From contig CAKTNS010000049.1 in assembly GCA_934589225.1 (NCBI GenBank), positions 1 to 17,556 of the forward strand: 17,556 nt of DNA, read 5' to 3'. The notes under the pieces are model-generated. The model worked only from the letters and a program-made list of their open reading frames with translations. It had not been told where the DNA came from and searched no databases. This DNA comes from an uncultured Oscillospiraceae bacterium (GTDB taxonomy: Bacteria; Bacillota; Clostridia; Oscillospirales; Oscillospiraceae). Of this stretch, positions 5,929-12,651 are shown piece after piece (position 1 is the first letter of the stretch; each line of letters starts with the position of its first letter). The translations under genes and the position numbers were made by a program.

Positions 5929-8150
5929 GAAACCACGGTGTTTTGAAATTCTTAGCCATTGCCCTGTGCGCCCTGTGTCTGCTGGGGGCCCTGGCCTCCG
6001 GCGGCGGGCTGTTATCGATGGCGGGGATGTACCTGACGGGAGAATCCCCGGCGGACCAGCAGGAGCGGCACCTGGAGGCCCAGATGGAGCGCTATGGGGC
6101 GGATATTGTCTCCCGGTATGTGGCCGGTCTTCAAAAGGATGCGGACGAGGAGTTTTTAGCCCATTACTACGGCATAAACCAGAACTACGACTGGGACGTA
6201 AATTATGAAATCCGGGATGCCAAGGGCAGGCTCCTTCAAAAGCAGGAGGACGCGGAGAACACCACCACCGAAAAGACCTTCCAGATCGCCAAGAGAAGCT
6301 GCACCTACCCCAAGATCCTGGCAGGCCCTTTGACAGCGGAGGTGGGGGCGAAGTCCGATGAGATCCTGGCCCTCTGGGGGGAGGAGACCCCCAAGGAAGG
6401 CTTCTTTGACATGATGCACGTCATCCAGTACTATTATGCCACCCAGCTGGAAAACGGCGACCAGATTCTGGGTATTCGTCTGGAGGACCAGGAGTATATC
6501 TACAAAATCCGGGAAGTTCCTGTGGAGGAAACCTATACCGTGACCCTGCGGCTGAATGACCGCTCGGGAGAACTGTACCGGCAGCAAAAGGCGACGGACA
6601 TTCTCCAGTTCATCTGGGAGCGGCAGACCCTTTGCGCCGGGGTGCTGGGAGGCAGTTTGCTGCTCTTTGCGGTGCTGGCGGTGTACCTGTGCATGGCTGC
6701 GGGCCACAAGCCGGGCCGGGAAGAGATCCGGCCCGGGGGACTCAACTGTTTGCCTCTGGAACTGTATCTGGCGACCTTTATCGGCGTGACGGCCATTTAC
6801 ATTTTCGGGGCTGCGAAGGGGTTCTGGTATCTGCTGGGTATGAGCAACGCCGTGCTGTTTGCCTATTATGGCTACGGCGGCTATCTTTGCTGTCTGCTGT
6901 TTGTGGGCTTCTGCTTTGCCTGTGCCGCCCAGTTCAAGACCCCCGGGTTCTACTGGTGGCATCACAGCCTTACGGGCCTGTGCTGGCGTGCGGCGGTATG
7001 GTGCTGGAAACTGTTCTGGAAAATTGCGGGGGCTCTTTACTGCGCCCTGTGGAAAGTGGGCCTGACCCTGCTGCTGTGGGCCGGGAAACAGGGGCAGAAG
7101 CTGTGGAAGGTTGTTAAGAATGGGCTGTCCAAATGCGGCAGATTCGTGGTGCGGGCCTATTCGCTGCTGCCCCTGACCTGGCAGTGGCTGCTGGGAGGGC
7201 TGATCGTTGGGGGCTGCACCTTCCCGGGGCTCATGGGGGACAACGGCTGGCTGCTGGTGCTGAGCTTCGCCGCGGCCCTGGCCCTGGTGATCTATGGGGC
7301 CAACGTCTTTGGAACATTGCTGGAAGCCGCCAAGCGGATGCGAGCGGGGGACCTGGACATCAAGGTGGACGAAAAGCTGATGGTGGGGTGCTACAAGGAC
7401 TTTGCCGGAGAGCTTAACGGCCTGTCGGAAGTGGTGTTGGTGGCGGCCCAGAAGCAGATGCGCTCGGAGCGGATGCGGGCGGAGCTGATCACCAATGTGA
7501 GCCACGATATTAAAACGCCCCTGACCTCTATCATCAACTATGTGGACCTCTTGCAAAAGCCCCATACCGGGGAAGAGGAAGAAAAATACCTGGAGGTCCT
7601 CTCCCGGCAGTCCGGCCGGATGAAGCGGCTCATTGACGACCTCATTGAGCTCAGCAAGGCCTCCACCGGCAATATCGCCGTGGAGCTCACCACCATGGAC
7701 GCGGTGGAAACCGTGAACCAGGCTCTGGGCGAGTTTACGGACAAATTGGAGGCGGCCCAGCTGACCCCCATTTTCCGGGCACCCCAGGAGCCGGTGTATA
7801 TCCACGCCGACGGGCGGCTGGCCTGGCGGGCCATGAGCAACCTGTTGAGCAACGCCGTCAAATACGCCCAGCCCGGCACCCGGCTTTATGTGGACATGGT
7901 GGCGGTGGACGGGAAGGTCTGCATCTCCTTCAAGAACATCTCCCGGGAGCCCCTGAACGTCAGCGCCGACGAGCTCATGGAGCGCTTCGTCCGGGGAGAG
8001 GCCTCCCGGAACCAGGAGGGCAGCGGCTTGGGCCTGAACATCGCCCAGAGCATGATGGAGCTGCAGCACGGCGCTCTGGAGCTGCTGGTGGACGGAGACC
8101 TGTTCAAGGCCACCCTGATCTTCCCCCAGGAAACACAAGAAGCACAATAA
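5925..8150 (+). CDS. Sensor histidine kinase with many membrane segments
   Basis: Membrane sensor kinase paired with the preceding regulator. The 741-residue protein is longer than a standard two-segment kinase. A first membrane helix (about 8-36) is followed by a roughly 200-residue predicted extracellular domain. Several more hydrophobic segments follow (about 236-260, 278-335, a Trp/Cys-rich stretch at about 345-390, and two segments at about 418-470). Next come a short HAMP-like linker, the HisKA helix with phospho-acceptor His527 in NVSHDIKTPLTS, and an ATPase domain with N-box NLLSNAVKYA and G2 box GSGLGLNIAQ. The usual DxGxG (G1) box is replaced by a KNISRE segment, which may be typical of this kinase subfamily. 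The ligand is not predictable. Confidence 0.9.
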   Translation: MRNHGVLKFLAIALCALCLLGALASGGGLLSMAGMYLTGESPADQQERHLEAQMERYGADIVSRYVAGLQKDADEEFLAHYYGINQNYDWDVNYEIRDAKGRLLQKQEDAENTTTEKTFQIAKRSCTYPKILAGPLTAEVGAKSDEILALWGEETPKEGFFDMMHVIQYYYATQLENGDQILGIRLEDQEYIYKIREVPVEETYTVTLRLNDRSGELYRQQKATDILQFIWERQTLCAGVLGGSLLLFAVLAVYLCMAAGHKPGREEIRPGGLNCLPLELYLATFIGVTAIYIFGAAKGFWYLLGMSNAVLFAYYGYGGYLCCLLFVGFCFACAAQFKTPGFYWWHHSLTGLCWRAAVWCWKLFWKIAGALYCALWKVGLTLLLWAGKQGQKLWKVVKNGLSKCGRFVVRAYSLLPLTWQWLLGGLIVGGCTFPGLMGDNGWLLVLSFAAALALVIYGANVFGTLLEAAKRMRAGDLDIKVDEKLMVGCYKDFAGELNGLSEVVLVAAQKQMRSERMRAELITNVSHDIKTPLTSIINYVDLLQKPHTGEEEEKYLEVLSRQSGRMKRLIDDLIELSKASTGNIAVELTTMDAVETVNQALGEFTDKLEAAQLTPIFRAPQEPVYIHADGRLAWRAMSNLLSNAVKYAQPGTRLYVDMVAVDGKVCISFKNISREPLNVSADELMERFVRGEASRNQEGSGLGLNIAQSMMELQHGALELLVDGDLFKATLIFPQETQEAQ

Positions 8151-8154
8151 AAAG

Positions 8155-8190
8155 AAACCCAATTCCTCAAACGGGGAGTTGGGCTTTTTT
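8155..8190 (+). terminator. Terminator after the kinase gene
   Basis: ACCCAATTCC (about 8157-8167) pairs with GGGGAGTTGGGC (8173-8184), with a G-T wobble, followed by TTTTTT (8185-8190). It starts a few bases after the TAA. The convergent gene ends at 8199, so both transcripts may meet here. Confidence 0.75.
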
Positions 8191-8198
8191 AGGGCTTC

Positions 8199-8702
8199 TT
8201 AGGGCTTTTTCCGGATGCAGGTGAGAACGCAGCCAAAATAGCGACGGTCGTGGAGGTATTCTTTCAGGCTCTCCCCGTAGTAATCCGGGCCTTGGGAGCT
8301 AGAATAAGTATTATATCCCCAGAAGCCGTCGGGCCGGGCCTCCAGGGCCACAAAGTGGGCACCGAAGCGGTGCTTCCGCCGCCAGTAGTAAAAGAGAATG
8401 GCGGCATCCGAGGCCCGACACATGGCGTCAAATTTTTGAGGGTCGGAGCACAGGGCCACGGGATAGCCCCATTTTTTCAGCAGCATGGCAGGGCCCAGGA
8501 CGCTGGTGCCGAAGGTGCCGTGAACCAGAGGAAACTGCCGCTCCAAGGCCCCGATGATGGTCTCCGGCAGGGGAGATTCCCCCAGGGTGATCAGGGCGTT
8601 GTAAACGGCAATCCAGCCGCAGCCCACCTTGGAAGAAGCCCGGAGGCCGTAGCGCCATTGCGTTTTTGGAATCTGGGTCTGGTTGTCAATGGGTGTCCGC
8701 AT
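8199..8702 (-). CDS. Predicted papain-fold cysteine protease (C39-like)
   Basis: A 167-residue protein whose conserved-looking segments fit a C39-like peptidase or related papain fold: a nucleophile segment VGCGWIAVYNALI near residue 30, a His segment GAHFVALEA near residue 116, and an Asn/Asp segment GYNTYSSSQG near residue 131. No signal peptide or membrane segment is visible, so it is probably cytoplasmic. The start at 8702 is taken because the open frame continues upstream to 9053 only as the antisense reading of the previous gene, and the family-like part begins after it. It overlaps the upstream C_GCAxxG_C_C gene by 17 bp, so expression is likely coupled. The fold is inferred from motifs only, and the substrate is unknown; an inactive homologue or a transglutaminase-like role cannot be excluded. 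Confidence 0.65.
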   Translation of the reverse strand: MRTPIDNQTQIPKTQWRYGLRASSKVGCGWIAVYNALITLGESPLPETIIGALERQFPLVHGTFGTSVLGPAMLLKKWGYPVALCSDPQKFDAMCRASDAAILFYYWRRKHRFGAHFVALEARPDGFWGYNTYSSSQGPDYYGESLKEYLHDRRYFGCVLTCIRKKP

Positions 8703-9150
8703 GGCAACCCTCCCGCTGCAAGATGTATTCCTCCAGAATTTCCGCCGCCAGTGCCACCATCCGGGCGCAGGGTCGGGTCTTGTAAAATTCCGGTGTCCGG
8801 GGAGTGGGGATGGGGTCAGAGGGCGGATTGCCCAGAATTTCCCGGCAGATGATGCTCCCGGCCCGGTCCCGGAAGGCCCCACACAGGGCCTGGACGGTTT
8901 TATAGTGGTCGGCCTTGAGCTGGTCGTTTCCGGGCTCTGAGTACCCGTAGAGCAGGTCCAGCACCAGCACCATGCCGCTGACGGCCCCGCAGACCTCCCG
9001 CTGCCGCCCCAGCCCGCCGCCGAAGCCGCTGCTGAGCTTAGCCGCCTCATCACGTGTCAGCCCCGTCACGTCACAAAAGGCCACGGTGACGGCCTGGGCA
9101 CAGTTGTAGCCGCCGCAAAAGAGCTCCGCGGCTTCCTTGCCATGGTTCAT
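8686..9150 (-). CDS. C_GCAxxG_C_C family protein
   Basis: Member of the small cysteine-motif family named C_GCAxxG_C_C (predicted redox or metal-binding, function not established). The 154 residues show the family pattern: FCGGYNCAQAV near the N-terminus, then SGFGGGLGRQREVCGAVSG, with further cysteines in ALCGAF and SIICREILG. AGAGGGA lies 9 bp before the ATG at 9150. It is the first gene of a two-gene unit with the predicted cysteine protease, whose start lies inside its last codons. The upstream neighbour, exodeoxyribonuclease III, ends 21 bp before this start on the same strand, so these genes may also be read through from the operon above. Confidence 0.82.
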   Translation of the reverse strand: MNHGKEAAELFCGGYNCAQAVTVAFCDVTGLTRDEAAKLSSGFGGGLGRQREVCGAVSGMVLVLDLLYGYSEPGNDQLKADHYKTVQALCGAFRDRAGSIICREILGNPPSDPIPTPRTPEFYKTRPCARMVALAAEILEEYILQREGCHADTH

Positions 9151-9171
9151 GGAAAAATCCCTCTTTCTCTG

Positions 9172-9924
9172 TTACAAGTCAATTTCCAGGGTCACGGGAC
9201 AGTGGTCGGAGCCCTGAATCTCCGTGAGAATGTCCGCCTGGGTGATGTGTTCTTTGATGCTGTCGGAGACTAAAAAATAGTCAATGCGCCAGCCCGCGTT
9301 CTTGGCCCGGGCCTGGAAGCGGTAGGACCACCAGGAGTAGAGGATTTTCTCCGGATATAAGTGCCGGAAGGAGTCCGTAAACCCGGCGTTCAGCAGCTTG
9401 GCGAAGGATTCCCGCTCCGGCAGGGAATAACCGGCGTTGTTTTCGTTGCTTTTGGGGTTTTTAAGGTCCATGGCCGTGGCGGCCACGTTTAAGTCCCCAC
9501 AGGCGATGACGGGCTTGCTTTTGTCCAGGGCGGACAGATAATTCCGGAAGGCTTCGTCCCAGGTGAGCCGGTGGGGGAGCCTTGCCAGCTCCTGCTGGGA
9601 ATTGGGGGTGTAGCAGGTCACAAGATAGAAGTTCTCATATTCCAGGGTGATGAGCCGCCCCTCGGTGTCCAGCTCCGGAATGCCGATGCCGTAGGTCACG
9701 GAAAGGGGCTCCTGCCGGGCAAAAATGGCGGTGCCGGAGTAGCCCTTTTTCTCCGCGGAGCACCAGTACTGGTGATACCCCGGGGTGTCCAGGGTGATTT
9801 GGTGGGGCTGGAGCTTGGTCTCCTGCAGGCAGAAAAAGTCCGCGTCCAGGGATTTAAAAATCTCTTCAAAGCCCTTTCCCACACAGGCCCGGAGGCCGTT
9901 GACGTTCCAGGAAACAAATTTCAT
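9172..9924 (-). CDS. xth: Exodeoxyribonuclease III / AP endonuclease
   Basis: DNA-repair nuclease of the ExoIII (EEP) family, cutting at abasic sites and removing 3' blocks. Its 250 residues match the ExoA/Xth length. Visible catalytic motifs are NVNGLRA with Asn7, LQETKL with Glu35, GDLNVAATAMDL for the central Asp-Asn pair, WWSYRFQARAKNAGWRIDYF, and the terminal GSDHCPV with the catalytic Asp-His. The start overlaps the end of the GerMN lipoprotein gene by 4 bp (ATGA), so it is the last gene of the regulator-kinase-lipoprotein operon. ExoIII in an envelope-signalling operon may simply be an operon passenger. Confidence 0.95.
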   Translation of the reverse strand: MKFVSWNVNGLRACVGKGFEEIFKSLDADFFCLQETKLQPHQITLDTPGYHQYWCSAEKKGYSGTAIFARQEPLSVTYGIGIPELDTEGRLITLEYENFYLVTCYTPNSQQELARLPHRLTWDEAFRNYLSALDKSKPVIACGDLNVAATAMDLKNPKSNENNAGYSLPERESFAKLLNAGFTDSFRHLYPEKILYSWWSYRFQARAKNAGWRIDYFLVSDSIKEHITQADILTEIQGSDHCPVTLEIDL

Positions 9925-10412
9925 TGGCTGTCCTCGCTTTCAGCTGTATTCCCATCCAGGGTGGCGCTTTCGTCCTCCAATACCAGAGAGCCCGGGCGGA
10001 AGGTCACGTCCCGGTCGCCGCTGCGGATGGTGATGGCGGTGTAGTCCCCGAAAAAGGTCTGGGCAAGGCAGGCCCCCGCCAGGGTAAAGGCGGCGGAGGT
10101 CATGCGGTTGCCGGTGTCTGACAGGGTGATGATCAGGGTGGTGCCGGAGGGCTTGACCTCCAGCAGCCGGGTGTTCTGGGGGTAGAGGGTGATGAGCCCT
10201 TCATCCAGAGGCCCCAGAAGATACAGCCGCAGCAGATATTCCAGGTCTTCCTCCGCCGCGTCCCGGAGCTCCTGCCCCATGACCCCCTCGTTGACGCTCA
10301 CGATGTAGTTTTTCCGGGGGTAGTAAAAGGTCATGCCGTGGCCCTCCGGAGGCCGGGAGGCGCAGCCCGCCAGCAGCAGCGCCGCAAGACACAGGGCTGT
10401 CAGTCGTTTCAT
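9921..10412 (-). CDS. GerMN-domain lipoprotein
   Basis: A 163-residue predicted lipoprotein. The signal peptide ends in a clear lipobox, LLAGC with Cys17, so it is probably lipid-anchored on the outer face of the membrane. The mature part fits a GerMN domain (segments VNEGVMGQELRDAAEEDLEYLL, a LLLGPL-like stretch and LSDTGNRMTSAAF), a fold of about 110 residues known from GerM and related sporulation or envelope proteins; its ligand is not known. It overlaps the kinase upstream and xth downstream by 4 bp each, so it is strongly coupled to the two-component system and may modulate the kinase signal, as lipoproteins do in Wal-type systems. That role is inference. Confidence 0.82.
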   Translation of the reverse strand: MKRLTALCLAALLLAGCASRPPEGHGMTFYYPRKNYIVSVNEGVMGQELRDAAEEDLEYLLRLYLLGPLDEGLITLYPQNTRLLEVKPSGTTLIITLSDTGNRMTSAAFTLAGACLAQTFFGDYTAITIRSGDRDVTFRPGSLVLEDESATLDGNTAESEDSQ

Positions 10413-11815
10413 GTGGCATCCACCTCCGTATCGAAAATGGGGAAGGTCACCAAAAAGCTGGTGCCCTGGCCCAGGTGGCTGTCCACCTGAATTTCGCCCC
10501 GGTTGCGCTGGACAATGGCCCGGACGATGGCAAGACCCAATCCGCTGCCGCCGGTCTGCCGGGAGCGGTCCTTATCCACCCGGTAGAACCGCTCGAAAAT
10601 ATGATCCAACGCCTCCGGGGGAATGCCCATGCCGGTATCCGTGACGGTGAGCTTGGCAAGGTCCGTGGTCTTGCGCAGGCTCACGGTGACACGGCCCTGG
10701 GGCCGGTTGTATTTGATGCCGTTTTCAATCAGGTTGAAGACGATCTGGTACAGGTCGTCCCGGGTGATGAGCACCGTGGAATCCTCCTCCAGCCGGAGCT
10801 CCAGCTCCACGCCGGATTTTTCCGCCACCGGCCCCAGCATTTTGGCCACCTGCCGGATGGTAGGGGCCATGCGGATAAGCTCCGACTCCGACACCATCTG
10901 GCCGTCCACCCGGGTCAGGGACAGAAGCTTTGCGGTCATGCGGTTTAACCGCTCCGCTTCGCTTCCGATGTCCTCCACAAATTCCCGCATGGTTTCTGCG
11001 TCCATGTCGTTCTGCAAAATGGAGTCCGTCAGCAGTTTGATGGAGGCCAGAGGGGTCTTCAGCTCGTGGGAAGCATCGGAGACGAACCGGCGGCGCTTTT
11101 CCTCGGAGGTTTGCAGCCGCTCCGTCAGATCGTTGAATTCATTGGCAAGAAGGGTCAGCTCGTCGTTGCCGCCGACGCTGACCTTCTGGTCGTAGTTGCC
11201 CTTCTGGATGGTGTGCATGGAGTCCATAATGGCCCGCATCCGCCGGGAGAAGTGCCGGGTGTAGAAAAGGGAGAAGAGCACCACCGCCAGCTCCAATATC
11301 AGGGTGACCCGGAGAATGGTTTGCAGCAGCAGGTCAATGACCGCCCCCTGGGCGGTATCAAACTCTGTAATATACACGCACCCGGCCACGGTGCCGAAGT
11401 CCACAATGGGGGTGGCGGCCCGGGAGACCATGGCCCCGCCGTGGTAGCGCCAGGTGAACACATCGTTGCCCTGACAGGCCCCCATAATCTCCGGCAGCAG
11501 CATGTAGCTGCCAAGAGCCGTGTCCAGGCTGTCATAGATGCACAGCCCCGTGCTGTCCGTCACCACCAGCCGGGAGGCCCGCAGGCTTTCCAGCTGCCCC
11601 AGCACCCCGGAGACCGTGGCATGGTTCCAGACCTCCAGGGTGGAGAGCTCGTCGGAAGCCAGCTGGCATTTTTCAATCATGGCGCTTTCCTTGTTCTCAT
11701 AGAACAGCCGCTGGCTGAGCCGGGTGCAGAAAATGTTCAGGAAAATCAGCACCGCCGCCGTCATGGCAATATAGGTCAGGGCATAGTGAAACTGGGCGGT
11801 GGAGTAGCCCCGCAA
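10409..11815 (-). CDS. PhoR/WalK-type sensor histidine kinase
   Basis: A 468-residue membrane kinase. Two transmembrane helices (about 11-32 and 163-185) bracket an extracytoplasmic sensor of about 130 residues. A HAMP linker (about 186-240), a HisKA helix with His250 in SDASHELKTPL, and an ATPase domain follow, with N-box NLIENGIKY, G1 box DTGMGIPPE, F box FERFYRVDKDRSR and G2 box GGSGLGLAIV, all intact. The frame opens with TTG at 11815, 10 bp after the regulator stop, and has no clear ribosome site. The next in-frame ATG, at codon 18, would cut the first membrane helix short, so the TTG start is preferred. The kinase stop overlaps the lipoprotein start by 4 bp. Confidence 0.9.
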   Translation of the reverse strand: MRGYSTAQFHYALTYIAMTAAVLIFLNIFCTRLSQRLFYENKESAMIEKCQLASDELSTLEVWNHATVSGVLGQLESLRASRLVVTDSTGLCIYDSLDTALGSYMLLPEIMGACQGNDVFTWRYHGGAMVSRAATPIVDFGTVAGCVYITEFDTAQGAVIDLLLQTILRVTLILELAVVLFSLFYTRHFSRRMRAIMDSMHTIQKGNYDQKVSVGGNDELTLLANEFNDLTERLQTSEEKRRRFVSDASHELKTPLASIKLLTDSILQNDMDAETMREFVEDIGSEAERLNRMTAKLLSLTRVDGQMVSESELIRMAPTIRQVAKMLGPVAEKSGVELELRLEEDSTVLITRDDLYQIVFNLIENGIKYNRPQGRVTVSLRKTTDLAKLTVTDTGMGIPPEALDHIFERFYRVDKDRSRQTGGSGLGLAIVRAIVQRNRGEIQVDSHLGQGTSFLVTFPIFDTEVDAT

Positions 11816-11825
11816 GGGCTTGGAA

Positions 11826-12503
11826 TTACTTTCGGAAATAGTAACCGACCCCCCATTTGGTTAAAATATGCTGGGGCTCCGCGGGATTTTCTTCTAATTT
11901 TTCCCGGAGCCGGCGGATGTGGACATCCACGGTCCGGATGTCGCTGCGGTATTCATAGGCCCAGATGGTATCAAGCAGGGCCTCCCGGGAGTAGACCTTT
12001 CCGGCGTTGCGCATCAGAAATTCCACCACGTCAAATTCCTTGGCGGTGAGGACCACCGGCTCTGTGCCCTTGTAGGCGTTCCGGGCGTCCAAATCCAGGG
12101 TGATGCTGCCGCCTACCAGCTTGTTCTCCCGGGGCTTTTCCCCGGCACCGGTCCGGCGCAGCAGGGCGCGGATGCGGGCTTTCAGCTCTAAGATGTTAAA
12201 GGGCTTGGTCAGATAGTCGTCGGCCCCGTGGTCAAAGCCCATGAGCTTGTCCATGTCGTCGGTTTTGGCGGTGAGCAGAATAATGGGCACATCGGAAAAT
12301 TCCCGGATGCGGGCGCAGGCGGTGAGGCCGTCCATTACCGGCATCATCACGTCCAGAACGATCAGGTCCGGCTGCTCCGCCTTGGCCAGGTCCACCGCCT
12401 CCTGGCCGTTGGAGCCGGTGATGACCTCATAGCCGTCACTTTTTAAATTAAAACGGATGCCCTTGACCAGCAGGGCCTCGTCGTCTACTACCAGAATCGT
12501 CAT
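11826..12503 (-). CDS. OmpR-family response regulator (WalR/PhoP-like)
   Basis: First gene of a four-gene operon and cognate partner of the kinase downstream. The 225-residue protein begins at an ATG preceded by AGGAGG. The receiver has the acidic pair Asp7/Asp8, phospho-acceptor Asp51 in LDVMMPVMDG, Thr78 and Lys100 (TKPF). The winged-helix domain (about 125-224) has LTAKEFDVVEFLM and VDVHIRRLREKLE helices and ends with the typical GVGYYFRK. Overall it resembles the PhoP/WalR group, though I cannot assign orthology without comparison. It faces the PBP-like gene across a 148-bp divergent region, which makes that gene a candidate target. Confidence 0.93.
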   Translation of the reverse strand: MTILVVDDEALLVKGIRFNLKSDGYEVITGSNGQEAVDLAKAEQPDLIVLDVMMPVMDGLTACARIREFSDVPIILLTAKTDDMDKLMGFDHGADDYLTKPFNILELKARIRALLRRTGAGEKPRENKLVGGSITLDLDARNAYKGTEPVVLTAKEFDVVEFLMRNAGKVYSREALLDTIWAYEYRSDIRTVDVHIRRLREKLEENPAEPQHILTKWGVGYYFRK

Positions 12504-12558
12504 AGCGTTCCTCCTATTAAGAAAACATTACCATTTTGCAAATACCGACCGGGACCGA

Positions 12559-12587
12559 TTGACGGGAATTTGAAAAACTGTTATAAT
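12559..12587 (+). promoter_or_regulatory. Strong sigma-A promoter for the PBP-like gene
   Basis: TTGACG (12559-12564), a 17-bp spacer and TATAAT (12582-12587) form a near-consensus housekeeping promoter. The predicted leader of about 58 nt contains a perfect 7-bp inverted repeat GCCGGAC/GTCCGGC (12615-12630, 2-nt centre) that could be an operator or short hairpin. AGGGGGAA precedes the ATG at 12652. Confidence 0.75.
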
Positions 12588-12651
12588 ATCTCTAATTATA
12601 CACGACTTTTCGCTGCCGGACAAGTCCGGCTGTAAAATTTAGGGGGAAACC

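Noticed and set aside
6156..8162. Open frame of 668 codons on the minus strand
   Set aside because: Antisense shadow of the histidine kinase; low-complexity His/Gln composition and no ribosome site.
8703..9053. N-terminal extension of the predicted cysteine protease
   Set aside because: This part of the frame lies over the C_GCAxxG_C_C gene in another frame and is Ser/Arg/Gly/Pro-rich without family features; the ATG at 8702 fits better.
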